DNA of 33,457 bases, taken from contig JAQVZQ010000005.1 of assembly GCA_028708095.1 (NCBI GenBank), positions 1-33,457 on the forward strand, written 5' to 3'. Below, piece by piece: positions 1 through 8,430 of this stretch. The notes beneath the pieces were generated by a model. It made no database searches. It saw only the letters and a program-made list of their open reading frames with translations, and was not told where the DNA came from. The DNA is from Dysgonamonadaceae bacterium. Its GTDB lineage: Bacteria; Bacteroidota; Bacteroidia; Bacteroidales; Dysgonomonadaceae. Made by a program: the position numbers and the translations under genes. Position 1 is the stretch's first letter. Each line of letters begins with the position of its first letter.

Positions 1-1281
1 TGCTTTAATTCTTCTTGCTTCTCTTACGTAAGGATATTTGGCCATTCCATCTTCTGTGCCCATTATATCTCCTCTTAATCTGAGGCCTGGCCACCCTTGT
101 CCTCCATCAGGTCGTGGAGCTTCGGTTTGTAACCAGTAGAAGAGAGATAGATTTTGCTCTTTAGCTGCAGTGACATGCTTGTTGAACTCTTTTTCTGAAA
201 CATCAATTAAGTTTCCTAACATATAATCATTTTGTGGCCAATTTACAATGGTTATATCACTATCATATGTACCGTTCACAAAATTGTTTTTATTAATAAT
301 TCGTCTGTAATTCCATAAATTGAGAGTGCTTCCTAATCTTTTTCCTTCAGGATGAAATCCTAATTTCTTGGGTTTTAATGTGCGAGGGTCAGAGTATGTT
401 AGATCTAACAACTTACCTGACCATGCTGGCTCCATTTTAGGAACAAGATTACGCCAAAAGTCATAATTTTTTGGACGGTCTGCAACATTGTTCCTCTCTG
501 GTTGATAGTCCATCGCAAAGCAAACAGTAAAAGCTTGATTGTTTTGTGCATCAGCCTTTTCTGGTGCGTGTAGTTCATTTGTCTGGCTTTTTGCTTCAGT
601 GCCTGTTATGTATTCAGTGCCAGTTATTGGCAATAGATCACCGCATTCTGTTGCATCAACAAAATAAGGAGCAGATAAAACCATTGCATTTTCTGTTTTT
701 AGCGATACCACTTCAAGGGCTTTAACTGAATCGCCAACAACATCTGCTTTTCTTATTTTATATTCAGTCAATAATTTTAATCTCCCTGTACTTATATATG
801 GTAATAACATTTCTGTTAAAACCGATACAGCTACTCTGGGTTCGTGGCATAAGCGTGAAACACCTCCATCTCCTGGGTTTAAATTTTCTCTTTTCTTAGC
901 TTCAGCAGTTAATGGATAATTCCTTCTATAGTATTCTCTTACTTTATTTCGAAATTCTCTGTAAGAAGAAGGAGCTCCATGTGTTTCTATCCATTGATGT
1001 TCATCGGGTGGCACACCTTGTTGAGAAAGTTGCCCACCAATCCAATCTGTTTCTTCTGTAAGAATAACTGAAAGACCATTTCTACAAGCTGCTATAGCAG
1101 ATGCACAACCTCCTAATCCACCACCAATAATTACCACATCAGCTGCAGCTTCTTTTTCAATTGATTGATGATTGCTTTTTCTGCTAAATGATTTGTTAGG
1201 TCTTGGCGTTAATGTATTTCCCTTAAGAAGGGTTGAACCTCCAAGCAAAGCTGTATATGTTATGAAGTTACGTCTATTCAT
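1..1281 (-). CDS. FAD-dependent oxidoreductase, 3' end outside the window
   Basis: An open frame of 427 codons runs leftward from an ATG at 1281-1279 to the window edge with no stop, so the C-terminal part is missing. Residues 1-20 resemble a Tat-type signal (MNRRNF followed by a hydrophobic run), which suggests export of a folded flavoprotein. A dinucleotide-binding motif follows at about 48-62 (VVIIGGGLGGCASA), with an acidic residue at the end of the next strand (VILTEE, E76), as in FAD-binding Rossmann folds. The later segment VDATECGDLLP is typical of the FAD_oxidored family (PF12831), often found in Bacteroidota polysaccharide or xenobiotic loci. The substrate is unknown. A minus-strand promoter candidate lies just upstream. 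Family call is firm, function is not. Confidence 0.85.
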   Translation of the reverse strand, partial: MNRRNFITYTALLGGSTLLKGNTLTPRPNKSFSRKSNHQSIEKEAAADVVIIGGGLGGCASAIAACRNGLSVILTEETDWIGGQLSQQGVPPDEHQWIETHGAPSSYREFRNKVREYYRRNYPLTAEAKKRENLNPGDGGVSRLCHEPRVAVSVLTEMLLPYISTGRLKLLTEYKIRKADVVGDSVKALEVVSLKTENAMVLSAPYFVDATECGDLLPITGTEYITGTEAKSQTNELHAPEKADAQNNQAFTVCFAMDYQPERNNVADRPKNYDFWRNLVPKMEPAWSGKLLDLTYSDPRTLKPKKLGFHPEGKRLGSTLNLWNYRRIINKNNFVNGTYDSDITIVNWPQNDYMLGNLIDVSEKEFNKHVTAAKEQNLSLFYWLQTEAPRPDGGQGWPGLRLRGDIMGTEDGMAKYPYVREARRIKA

Positions 1282-1302
1282 GTTAGTCCAGTTTTTTATA
1301 AC

Positions 1303-1310
1303 CAAAGATA
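1303..1310 (-). promoter_or_regulatory. Candidate -7 element for the oxidoreductase gene
   Basis: On the minus strand this reads TATCTTTG, an exact match to the Bacteroides -7 consensus TAnnTTTG. It would give a leader of roughly 15 nt before the ATG at 1281. No good TTTG lies 19 bp further upstream, so the call is tentative. Confidence 0.4.
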
Positions 1311-1391
1311 TGTATGTGTAAATTATAATCGTAAAAAGAGTTCTTTTAAAACTAATTCGGCTTTCTTATGTTTAATTTAAAGTGCGTTTTG

Positions 1392-1405
1392 TACAATATA
1401 TTGTA
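1392..1405. promoter_or_regulatory. 14-bp perfect palindrome, possible operator
   Basis: The sequence tacaatatattgta is its own reverse complement. It sits between the two divergent promoter candidates, a natural place for a dimeric regulator. AT-rich palindromes also arise by chance, and no regulator gene is adjacent. Confidence 0.25.
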
Positions 1406-1612
1406 ACGAGAACATAAATATAGCTTATTAAACACTATTGACACAAATATATAATACAAAACTAAATCTATGACCTAATGGGAACCTTTATTTTTATTTG
1501 CTCAATGTTAAGAGCGGTTTTAGATACAGTATATGTATTTAAAGGATAATATGAGAAGTATATTGATAGTACAAATAATATCTTCTCTCAATTAGTTTCC
1601 ATATATTTTCGT

Positions 1613-1620
1613 TATTTTTG
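1613..1620 (+). promoter_or_regulatory. Candidate -7 element for ptb-buk
   Basis: TATTTTTG matches TAnnTTTG exactly and lies 37 bp before the ptb start codon. The -33 region is poor (no TTTG at 19-bp spacing). Confidence 0.4.
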
Positions 1621-1657
1621 AACAACCATTTCTTTAAACTATACAACTAGACATAGT

Positions 1658-2557
1658 ATGATTCACAAACTGTCAGAGCTAATAGAGAAAGCAAAAAACA
1701 AACCTATCCGTAGATTAGCAGTAGCAGCTGCGGAAGATGAAGCGGTATTGAAATCGTTGAAATCTGCCATAGAGGAAGGCATTGTTACACCTATCTTAAT
1801 TGGAGATAAAGACAAGATTGAAAAGATTGCACGATCAATCGACTTCAACTTGAGTAACATCCAGATTGTTCATAATGAAAATGGAGCAGATGTATCAGCA
1901 AGGATAGCTGTTACGATGATTAAAAATGGAGAAGCTGATATCTTGATGAAAGGTTTTATTAATACAGGATCTTTGTTGAAAGCAGTTCTTGATAAAGATA
2001 ACGGTTTGCGTAAAGGCAATATACTTAGTCATGTTGCCTTTTTTGAATCACCTTGCTATCATAAATTATTATGTGTTACCGATGTTGCTATGAATATAGC
2101 TCCAGATTTCGAAACCAAAGTACATATCCTTAATAATGCAGTTGAGGCATGTCACAATATTGGAATCACAACTCCAAAAGTCGCGGTTGTTGCTGCAGTA
2201 GAAACTGTAAACCCTAAAATGGAAGCGACCGTTCATGCCGCTATGTTGAAAAGCATGAGCGAACGCAAACAGCTTAGTGGTTGTATTGTGGATGGACCTT
2301 TGGCTATTGACAATGCAGTGAATAAACAAGCAGCAAATCACAAAGGAATAGTAAGTGAAGTGGCAGGAGATTGCGATATAATTCTTGTACCCGATATAGA
2401 GGCAGGTAATATTTTTTACAAAACGCTTAACTTTCTCGGAGGTGCTACCTCCGCAGCTGTTGTTATGGGAGCTGCTGTACCTATTGTGCTGACATCTCGT
2501 TCCGATTCAGAAACAAGTAAAATGCTTTCAATTGCTCTTGCCGCTGCAATGGATTAA
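1658..2557 (+). CDS. ptb: Phosphate butyryltransferase
   Basis: This 299-residue protein belongs to the phosphate acetyl/butaryl transferase family (PF01515). It swaps CoA on butyryl-CoA (or branched acyl-CoA) for phosphate to give acyl-phosphate in the cytoplasm. Supporting segments are the N-terminal LAVAAAEDEAVL strand-helix, LMKGFINTGSLLKAV around 97-111, the family's VTDVAMNIAPD around 139-149, and the C-terminal GGATSAAVVMGAAVPIVLTSRSD around 259-281. The length is normal for Ptb and well short of Pta. The gene is followed 24 bp later by butyrate kinase, the usual operon partner, so a butyryl rather than acetyl role is favoured. Natural substrates could include isobutyryl- and isovaleryl-CoA from amino-acid fermentation. 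Confidence 0.93.
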   Translation: MIHKLSELIEKAKNKPIRRLAVAAAEDEAVLKSLKSAIEEGIVTPILIGDKDKIEKIARSIDFNLSNIQIVHNENGADVSARIAVTMIKNGEADILMKGFINTGSLLKAVLDKDNGLRKGNILSHVAFFESPCYHKLLCVTDVAMNIAPDFETKVHILNNAVEACHNIGITTPKVAVVAAVETVNPKMEATVHAAMLKSMSERKQLSGCIVDGPLAIDNAVNKQAANHKGIVSEVAGDCDIILVPDIEAGNIFYKTLNFLGGATSAAVVMGAAVPIVLTSRSDSETSKMLSIALAAAMD

Positions 2558-2581
2558 TAAAAACAACTTAACAAAATAACT

Positions 2582-3661
2582 ATGATTCACAATGCAAGAA
2601 TTCTAGCCATTAATCCAGGCTCCACATCTACTAAAATAGCAGTATATGAATATGACACTGTTGTTTTCTTGAAAACAATTCGTCATTCAGCTGAAGAGTT
2701 GAGTAAATTTGAGAAAATTACTGATCAATGCGATTATCGTAGAGACATTATTTATGAAGAGCTGAAAAATGCTGATGTCAGATTAGATTTGATTAAAATT
2801 GTGATTGGACGTGGAGGATTCGTAAGACCTATACCGGCAGGGGTATATCGTGTAAACGAACTAATGAAGAAAGAATTAATTGAGGGTAAGAATGGTGAGC
2901 ATGCGAGTAATTTGGGTGCTTTAATTGCTGATAATATAGCAAAACAACTGCCCGATGCAAAAGCGTATATTGCTGATCCTGTCGTTGTTGACGAGCTCGA
3001 GCCCATTGCACGTTTTTCTGGGCATCCTCTTTTTCAAAGAACCTCCGCTTTTCATGCACTCAATCAAAGGGCTATTGCACGCACCCATGCCAAATCAATT
3101 AATAAGAAGTATGAAGATTTAAACCTTATTGTTGCACATCTAGGTGGAGGTATTTCAATAGGTGTTCATCGCAAAGGACGTGTCATAGACGTTAATCAGG
3201 CATTAGACGGCAATGGTCCTATTTCACCTGAGCGCTCAGGCTCGCTTCCAGTTGGGTCACTGTTGAAAATGGCATTTAGTGGAGATTATACTTTTGAGGA
3301 AATGAAGTCAATGATAACTGGTAAAGGAGGATTGTTTGCATACACTGGCCTCAACGATGCTTATGAGGTAGAGAAAGCAGCTTTAGCAGGAGATCAAAAC
3401 AGCTACAATGTGATGGAAGCAATGGCTTATCAAACCGCAAAAGAAATTGGTGCTTTTTCAACGGTGTTGAAAGGTGATGTTGATGCCATATTGATAACTG
3501 GCGGAATGGCTAACAGTAAATGGTTTACTAATATGATTATCGAGCGGGTATATAAAATTGCTCCTGTACATATTTATCCAGGAGAAGATGAAATGCGTGC
3601 ATTAGCTGAAAATGCTTTGCTGGTACTTAAGGGAGAGGTCGAAGTAAAAGAGTACAAATAA
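2582..3661 (+). CDS. buk: Butyrate kinase
   Basis: This 359-residue member of the acetokinase family (PF00871) transfers phosphate from butyryl-phosphate to ADP, the energy-yielding last step of butyrate formation. The N-terminal phosphate-binding loop INPGSTSTK is at residues 10-18. HLGGGISIGVH at about 184-194 and GNGPISPERSG at about 207-217 form the actin-like ASKHA core, and LITGGMANSKW lies near 303-313. RTSAFHALNQRA is characteristic of Buk rather than AckA, and the length matches Buk (about 355; AckA is about 400). It is co-transcribed with ptb, and transcription should stop at the hairpin that begins 32 bp after the stop codon. Confidence 0.95.
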   Translation: MIHNARILAINPGSTSTKIAVYEYDTVVFLKTIRHSAEELSKFEKITDQCDYRRDIIYEELKNADVRLDLIKIVIGRGGFVRPIPAGVYRVNELMKKELIEGKNGEHASNLGALIADNIAKQLPDAKAYIADPVVVDELEPIARFSGHPLFQRTSAFHALNQRAIARTHAKSINKKYEDLNLIVAHLGGGISIGVHRKGRVIDVNQALDGNGPISPERSGSLPVGSLLKMAFSGDYTFEEMKSMITGKGGLFAYTGLNDAYEVEKAALAGDQNSYNVMEAMAYQTAKEIGAFSTVLKGDVDAILITGGMANSKWFTNMIIERVYKIAPVHIYPGEDEMRALAENALLVLKGEVEVKEYK

Positions 3662-3692
3662 GTTTGTCAACACAAATCAACTTTACAATATT

Positions 3693-3730
3693 ACCGTTGA
3701 ATGTCTCAATGACATTTGACGGTTTTTTCT
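3693..3730 (+). terminator. Rho-independent terminator of ptb-buk
   Basis: A 12-bp stem (3694-3705 with 3711-3722, two G-T wobbles) encloses a 5-nt loop (tcaat) and is followed by six T. It lies between buk and the next gene's true start, and so also argues against starting that gene further upstream. Confidence 0.85.
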
Positions 3731-3744
3731 TACTTTTACATCCT

Positions 3745-4923
3745 ATGTATCTATTCAATCCCGATAACGACTTGGCACTTGCCAATTTCAATCCTAATTT
3801 CACAGCACCCGCATCGGCGCGCAAATTAAGGAGTGATTTATCGCTGCTCCCAATATGGTATGCTTCAGATGAAGCTTTTGTTATTGCCGAAGGCGGTTTA
3901 AATCTCAAACATCTCCAGTTTTTAAAAGAGAAATTGCCTTTCAATAACACCCTCATCTCTTTTGCCGAATTGACCAAATATACTGGTCGGATAATAAAGC
4001 CTTGGGGGTGGAGCCCCTCTGTAAGAAAACAATTTATTGAAAAGGGTGTGGAAGAACAATTACTGCCATCTATTGGTGATATACAACTTATACGCAATTA
4101 TTCAAGCAGACAAAATGCTGTTAGTTTATTGGCAGAACTTAAGAAATTGAATGCATTTTTCTGTGGTGAATCATACTTTTATTCTGATATTAACACGCTG
4201 CTTGACTATGTCTACTCAACTAAAGTAGATCAAGTGCTAAAGATGCCATACTCGGGTAGTGGTAAAGGAATTGTTTGGATTAAAGGAGCTATCACTGATA
4301 AGCAAATTGATTGGTGCAAGCGGGTAATAAATACCCAGGGTGGGGTAGTGATAGAACCAGTGCTTAATAAAGTGCAAGATTTTGCAATGGAATTTGAAGT
4401 AACAGATAATGGTATTCAATTTGTAGGTTATTCATTGTTTCAAGCAGCTGCATCGGGGGCATATATTGGCAATATACTATTACCCGATTCTGAAATTGAA
4501 AATGTGTTGTCAAAGTATGTTTCTTTCGATGTTTTAAATCAATTGAGAACAGCACTTGAAAAGAAACTGTCCACTTATTTTCCACTCTATCGTGGCTTCT
4601 TGGGCGTGGACATGATGATTTGCAAAACAAATGATTCTACCTATCAATTACAACCTTGTGTTGAGGTAAATGTGCGCATGAATATGGGGATTGTTGCCCA
4701 CCGTGTACATCAAAGATTTGTTCACAAGGGCTCTACTGGTGTGTTCTCTATAAATTATTTCAAGCATGAAACTGAAGCGCAGCAATTTGTACGTACAATG
4801 CAATCTAAGTATCCATTGGCAATAGAGAACGGTAAAATTAAAAACGGTTACTTATCTCTGACTCCTGTTGACAAAGATACCCGTTATATTGCTTGCGTAT
4901 CTATAGCACAGAATCAAAAATAA
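3745..4923 (+). CDS. ATP-grasp-like protein of unknown function
   Basis: This cytoplasmic protein has 392 residues if it begins at the ATG at 3745. The frame is open from 3664, but that would run through the buk terminator, and conserved-looking sequence starts at MYLFNPDNDLALAN. KMPYSGSGKGIVWIKG around 165-180 resembles an ATP-grasp nucleotide-binding loop, and CVEVNVRMNMG around 305-315 resembles the metal-binding E-x-N end of the fold. I recognise it as a widespread uncharacterised Bacteroidota protein but know no substrate. The family suggests ATP-driven ligation of a carboxylate to an amine or thiol. It follows buk but is cut off from it by the terminator, so it is probably transcribed separately. 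Confidence 0.65.
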   Translation: MYLFNPDNDLALANFNPNFTAPASARKLRSDLSLLPIWYASDEAFVIAEGGLNLKHLQFLKEKLPFNNTLISFAELTKYTGRIIKPWGWSPSVRKQFIEKGVEEQLLPSIGDIQLIRNYSSRQNAVSLLAELKKLNAFFCGESYFYSDINTLLDYVYSTKVDQVLKMPYSGSGKGIVWIKGAITDKQIDWCKRVINTQGGVVIEPVLNKVQDFAMEFEVTDNGIQFVGYSLFQAAASGAYIGNILLPDSEIENVLSKYVSFDVLNQLRTALEKKLSTYFPLYRGFLGVDMMICKTNDSTYQLQPCVEVNVRMNMGIVAHRVHQRFVHKGSTGVFSINYFKHETEAQQFVRTMQSKYPLAIENGKIKNGYLSLTPVDKDTRYIACVSIAQNQK

Positions 4924-4966
4924 TTAAGTCTTCGCTCCTGTTTTAATGTTCAGTGTGAATGTTTTA

Positions 4967-5003
4967 TCATTCATTACGTAAGATTATAGTATGTAATGAA
5001 TGA
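4967..5003. promoter_or_regulatory. Palindromic operator candidate for hipBA
   Basis: Two perfect 11-bp arms, tcattcattac (4967-4977) and gtaatgaatga (4993-5003), are separated by 15 bp. The symmetry extends inward by three more positions, one of them a G-T mismatch. It ends 28 bp upstream of the -7 candidate and lacks a T-run, so an operator is more likely than a terminator. HipB family repressors bind such palindromes upstream of their own operon. Confidence 0.6.
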
Positions 5004-5031
5004 AAAGTGATGCATTTTATAAAAGAAATAG

Positions 5032-5039
5032 TATATTTG
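5032..5039 (+). promoter_or_regulatory. Candidate -7 element for hipBA
   Basis: TATATTTG is an exact TAnnTTTG match 40 bp before the hipB start. The -33 site at 19-bp spacing (gatg) is weak, as expected for a promoter that may need or resist a regulator. Confidence 0.5.
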
Positions 5040-5076
5040 TATGAACTTACATTCGCTATAATTAAATAAACATTAA

Positions 5077-5087
5077 GCAATGAATGA
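5077..5087 (+). promoter_or_regulatory. Third half-site overlapping the hipB start codon
   Basis: gcaatgaatga differs at one position from the right arm of the upstream palindrome (gtaatgaatga) and includes the ATG of hipB. It could be a second repressor contact, or a coincidence helped by the Met-Asn-Glu codons. Confidence 0.35.
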
Positions 5088-5436
5088 AATATCACACAAA
5101 AACTGGAATGCCCTGAGTGACGATCAAATAGTCCGACAAATTGGAAAGTTTGTTAGGCATCATAGAATTGAACAAAATAAAACACAGGCATCACTCTCTA
5201 CAGATGCAGGAATCAGTCGTTCAACACTAAGCCTTCTGGAAAGGGGTGAGATTGTGACAGTGGCTACTCTTATTCAGGTGCTTCGTGTATTGGGTCAGTT
5301 ACAGGTGATTGATGGATTTACAATTGTCACTCAACAAAGTCCATTGCTTCTTGCAAGGGCTGAAAGGGAGAAGCGACAAAGAGTAGTTCCACGAAAAGAT
5401 ATATCTAAAGATATTAATGAAGAAATTAATTGGTAA
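5080..5436 (+). CDS. hipB: HipB-like XRE antitoxin / repressor
   Basis: This 118-residue protein has an XRE helix-turn-helix domain at about 20-80. The recognition region TQASLSTDAGISRSTLSLLERGE is typical of Cro/C1-type folds. A basic tail of about 35 residues follows (AREKR-like stretches), as expected for an antitoxin that contacts both DNA and toxin. It ends 3 bp before hipA, the normal order and spacing in this module. Known HipB proteins neutralise HipA and repress the operon. A palindrome and a matching half-site upstream are candidate binding sites. Confidence 0.88.
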   Translation: MNEISHKNWNALSDDQIVRQIGKFVRHHRIEQNKTQASLSTDAGISRSTLSLLERGEIVTVATLIQVLRVLGQLQVIDGFTIVTQQSPLLLARAEREKRQRVVPRKDISKDINEEINW

Positions 5437-5439
5437 AAC

Positions 5440-6747
5440 ATGAATACAGCAACTGTAAAAATATGGGATGAAAAGGTTGGCGCTGTTGCTTGGGATGAAA
5501 GAACAGGAATTGCTTCTTTCGAATATGCTCCTGCATTTAAGAGATTGGGTTGGGAATTGTCTCCTCTGAAAATGCCATTGACTCCTGGACAAAAAATTTT
5601 TTCTTTTCCAGAATTACGTAAAGAAAGAGAATCTGAACATGATACCTTTAAAGGACTTCCAGGGTTGCTCGCAGATATGTTGCCTGACCGTTATGGTAAT
5701 GAGCTAATTAATTTGTGGTTAGCCCAGCAAGGTCGTCCTGAAAACAGCATGAACCCTGTAGAAATGTTATGTTTTATTGGTAAAAGAGGAATGGGAGCTC
5801 TTGAATTTGAGCCGACATTTTTTATAGAAAATGTAAATACCTTCTCCGTCGAAGTAGATAGTTTGGTGAAGATTGCTGGAAAGATGCTTTCAAAAAAAGA
5901 AACTTTCGTTACGAACTTAAGAGATGAAGAAGAAAAAGCAGTTCGTGATATTCTAAAGATTGGCACATCAGCGGGTGGAGCGCGTCCAAAGGCTGTAATA
6001 GCATATAATGAGAGAACAGGAGAAGTTCGCTCAGGACAAACCAGAGTTCCAGAAGGATTTGAACATTGGTTACTTAAACTTGATGGTGTGAGCGAGGTGC
6101 AATTAGGAGCTACTCACGGCTATGGGCGTGTTGAGTATGCATACTATTTAATGGCTTTAAGCTGTGGCATAGAGATGATGCCCTGCAAGTTATTAGAGGA
6201 AAACGAACGTGCACACTTTATGACTAAACGTTTTGATCGAGAAGGCAGTTATACAAAACATCACGTGCAGACCTTTTGTGCCATGAAGCATTTTGATTAT
6301 AACCGGATAAACAGTTATAGTTATGAACAACTATTTCAGACCATGCGAGAATTAAAATTGACTTATCCTCAGGCAGAGCAGATGTTTCGTAGAATGGTGT
6401 TTAATGTTATTGCACGGAACTGTGACGACCATACCAAAAACTTTTCTTTTATCCTTAAAAATGGTGGTCGTTGGGAACTTGCTCCAGCTTATGATATATG
6501 TCATGCTTATCGCCCGGGAAGTGATTGGGTTAGTCATCATGCATTAAGTATTAATGGTAAACGGGATAATATCATCAGAGAGGACTTGTTAACAATAGGG
6601 CGCTCTATCCGCAATAAAAAGGCTGCTGAAGTAATAGATGAAATTAATGATAAAGTTTATAATTGGAGTTTTTATGCAGCAAAAGCTGGTGTGGATAAGA
6701 AAAGGATGAGGGAAATAAGTAAAACATTGGTTTCAATGAATCCATAA
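5440..6747 (+). CDS. hipA: HipA-like serine/threonine kinase toxin
   Basis: This 435-residue protein is full length for HipA. The N-terminal Couple_hipA domain occupies about 1-125 (GLPGLLADMLPDRYGN at 72-87). The kinase core follows: a glycine-rich P-loop IGTSAGGARPK at 174-184 holding the position equivalent to the autophosphorylated serine, an ATP-contacting lysine in HWLLKLDG at 209-216, and the catalytic loop RNCDDHTKN at 326-334. The metal-binding Asp is in LAPAYDI (D352). All key residues are present, so it should be active. The E. coli homologue phosphorylates GltX and induces dormancy; the target here is unknown. It forms a two-gene operon with hipB, and a hairpin lies about 80 bp downstream. 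Confidence 0.92.
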   Translation: MNTATVKIWDEKVGAVAWDERTGIASFEYAPAFKRLGWELSPLKMPLTPGQKIFSFPELRKERESEHDTFKGLPGLLADMLPDRYGNELINLWLAQQGRPENSMNPVEMLCFIGKRGMGALEFEPTFFIENVNTFSVEVDSLVKIAGKMLSKKETFVTNLRDEEEKAVRDILKIGTSAGGARPKAVIAYNERTGEVRSGQTRVPEGFEHWLLKLDGVSEVQLGATHGYGRVEYAYYLMALSCGIEMMPCKLLEENERAHFMTKRFDREGSYTKHHVQTFCAMKHFDYNRINSYSYEQLFQTMRELKLTYPQAEQMFRRMVFNVIARNCDDHTKNFSFILKNGGRWELAPAYDICHAYRPGSDWVSHHALSINGKRDNIIREDLLTIGRSIRNKKAAEVIDEINDKVYNWSFYAAKAGVDKKRMREISKTLVSMNP

Positions 6748-6828
6748 CGTTGAATTTAATTTTTTCAAAATAATACTGAGGAAAGAGTCTTATTCTACTT
6801 CAACAATCATCCTCTGTATCTAAAAACA

Positions 6829-6862
6829 AAATCACGAAGAGAAATCAATCTCCTCGTGATTT
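6829..6862. terminator. Bidirectional terminator between hipA and the peptidase gene
   Basis: A 13-bp stem with one A-C mismatch (6829-6841 with 6850-6862) and an 8-nt loop lies between convergent genes. Read leftward it is followed by a T-rich tract (TTTTGTTTTT), and rightward by a weaker T-rich stretch. It most likely ends the M20 peptidase transcript and helps end hipBA. Confidence 0.75.
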
Positions 6863-6916
6863 GGATTTTGTGGTTTACTGTCTATCTCCTTAAACTCTCA
6901 CACATTATACTTCTAT

Positions 6917-8290
6917 TTATTTCCCCATCTCCTTAGCAAAATAGCCATAAAACAACGGAATGGTCTTTATGCCATTATAGAACTGTTCCAATGGATAATT
7001 TTCATTTGGAGAATGTATGGCATCTGAACCTAAACCAAATCCCATCAAAATGGACTTAATGCCAAGAATTTCTTCAAAAGTAGCAATGATTGGAATACTT
7101 CCTCCCGATCTAACAGGGATAGGCTTCTTGCCATACACATCACTATATGCTTTTTCTGCAGCTCTATATGCAGGAATATCAATTGGACAAACATAGGAGG
7201 GACCGCCATGCAGTGATTTTACTTTCACTTTTACTGTGTTTGGTGCAATCGATTCAAAATATTTCACAAATAGTTCGGCAATCTCTTCGTGCTTTTGATT
7301 GGGAACCAAGCGGCAGCTAATTTTAGCAAATGCTTTTGATGGCAATACTGTTTTTGCACCTTCGCCAGTGTATCCACCCCAAATGCCACACACATCAAAA
7401 GTAGGACGTATTCCAGTACGTTCATTGGTTGTATAACCTTCTTCGCCAAACACTTCATCAATGTCTAATGATTTTTTATAATCTTTGAGATCAAATGGTG
7501 CTTCATCCATCAAAGCACGCTCTTTGTCTGATACTTCCAATACATCATCATAAAAACTAGGAATAGTAATGCGTCCGTTTTCATCAGTAGTTTGTGCTAT
7601 CATTTTCGCCAACACATTTATTGGGTTGGCAACAGCACCACCAAAGATGCCCGAGTGTAAATCAGCATTTGGTCCTGTTACTTCTACTTCCCAATACGCC
7701 AAGCCACGCAAGCCTGTTGTGATAGAAGGTATATCAGGCGCAATCATCGATGTGTCAGATACCAATATTATATCGGCACTCAACATTTCTTTATGTTCTT
7801 CGCAGAACTTAGGTAAATTGGGTGAACCAATTTCTTCTTCTCCTTCAATCAAAAACTTTACATTGCATGATAAATTCCCCGATTGCACCAAATATTCAAA
7901 CGCCTTGGCATGCATAAAACTTTGTCCTTTATCATCGTCTGCACCACGTGCCCAAATCTTACCGTCTTTTATAACTGGTTCAAAAGGTTGGGTATTCCAT
8001 AATTCCAATGGATCAACTGGCATTACATCCATGTGTGCATACACTAATACAGTTGGAGCATTTTTGTCAATTATCTTTTCACCATAAGTAACAGGATTAC
8101 CTTCTGTCTCAAAAATCTCTGCTTTGTCTGCACCTGCAGCCAACAAAAGTTCTTTCCACTTTTCTGCTGCCTTATACATATCTGGTTTATGTTCAGCAAT
8201 TGACGAAATAGATGGAATGCGAATCAGCTCAAACAATTCGTCCAAAAAACGTTGTTTGTGGGTTTCTACGTACTGGTTAATTTCATTCAT
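6917..8290 (-). CDS. M20 family dipeptidase
   Basis: This 457-residue cytoplasmic zinc peptidase of the M20 family (PF01546, with the PF07687 dimerisation insert) hydrolyses dipeptides or removes N-terminal residues. Metal-site motifs are AHMDV at 85-89 (H86, D88), ARGADDDKG at 114-122 with the bridging Asp, EGEEEIGS at 149-156 with the catalytic Glu, and the distal His in DAIHSPNENYP near the C-terminus. The lid domain begins around ITTGLRGLAYWEVEV. No signal peptide is visible. It is closest to the CNDP/PepV-like dipeptidase group with no sign of damage. It is transcribed alone, away from the restriction-modification operon. Confidence 0.92.
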   Translation of the reverse strand: MNEINQYVETHKQRFLDELFELIRIPSISSIAEHKPDMYKAAEKWKELLLAAGADKAEIFETEGNPVTYGEKIIDKNAPTVLVYAHMDVMPVDPLELWNTQPFEPVIKDGKIWARGADDDKGQSFMHAKAFEYLVQSGNLSCNVKFLIEGEEEIGSPNLPKFCEEHKEMLSADIILVSDTSMIAPDIPSITTGLRGLAYWEVEVTGPNADLHSGIFGGAVANPINVLAKMIAQTTDENGRITIPSFYDDVLEVSDKERALMDEAPFDLKDYKKSLDIDEVFGEEGYTTNERTGIRPTFDVCGIWGGYTGEGAKTVLPSKAFAKISCRLVPNQKHEEIAELFVKYFESIAPNTVKVKVKSLHGGPSYVCPIDIPAYRAAEKAYSDVYGKKPIPVRSGGSIPIIATFEEILGIKSILMGFGLGSDAIHSPNENYPLEQFYNGIKTIPLFYGYFAKEMGK

Positions 8291-8310
8291 ATTTAATTTA
8301 AATTTAAATG

Positions 8311-8341
8311 GTTGATTGCCGTAAATTTACAAATACTTTTG
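8311..8341 (+). promoter_or_regulatory. Distal promoter candidate of the restriction-modification operon
   Basis: GTTG (one change from TTTG) at 8311-8314 is separated by exactly 19 bp from TACTTTTG at 8334-8341, which matches TAnnTTTG. The transcript would carry a leader of about 130 nt containing the inverted repeat at 8365-8410. Confidence 0.5.
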
Positions 8342-8364
8342 TAGTTATGGAAATAAAAAAATAT

Positions 8365-8410
8365 CTCTTTGCATTGAATTTTATTTATTCTCTCGCAATG
8401 ACGCAAAGAG
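8365..8410 (+). other. Leader stem-loop upstream of the controller gene
   Basis: ctctttg-cattg (8365-8376) can pair with caatg (8396-8400) and caaagag (8404-8410), leaving a 3-nt bulge. The right arm coincides with two octamer repeats, so this may only be a repeat relic. Confidence 0.3.
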
Positions 8411-8416
8411 TAAAAG
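8394..8416 (+). repeat. Octamer repeat cgcaaaga, two and a half copies
   Basis: cgcaatga, cgcaaaga and gtaaaag follow one another at an 8-bp period. Similar degenerate octamer runs occur at 22869-22892 and 31932-31963. Confidence 0.35.
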
Positions 8417-8430
8417 TTTTATCGAATAAT

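Larger units (their letters stand above)
1282..1657. other. Divergent intergenic region
   Basis: This 376-bp AT-rich gap separates the leftward oxidoreductase gene from the rightward ptb-buk operon. It should hold both promoters. I see one -7-like element for each direction and one 14-bp perfect palindrome, and no coding frame or RNA gene. Confidence 0.6.

Noticed and set aside
3664-3744. N-terminal extension of the ATP-grasp-like protein
   Set aside because: It would encode the buk terminator hairpin and T-run; the recognisable protein begins at 3745.
4967-5003. Terminator for the ATP-grasp-like gene
   Set aside because: The stem is good but the loop is 15 nt and no T-run follows on either strand; an operator is more likely.
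7569-8087. 172-codon plus-strand frame inside the M20 peptidase gene
   Set aside because: It lies opposite the conserved metal-binding region of the peptidase and shows no protein family character.
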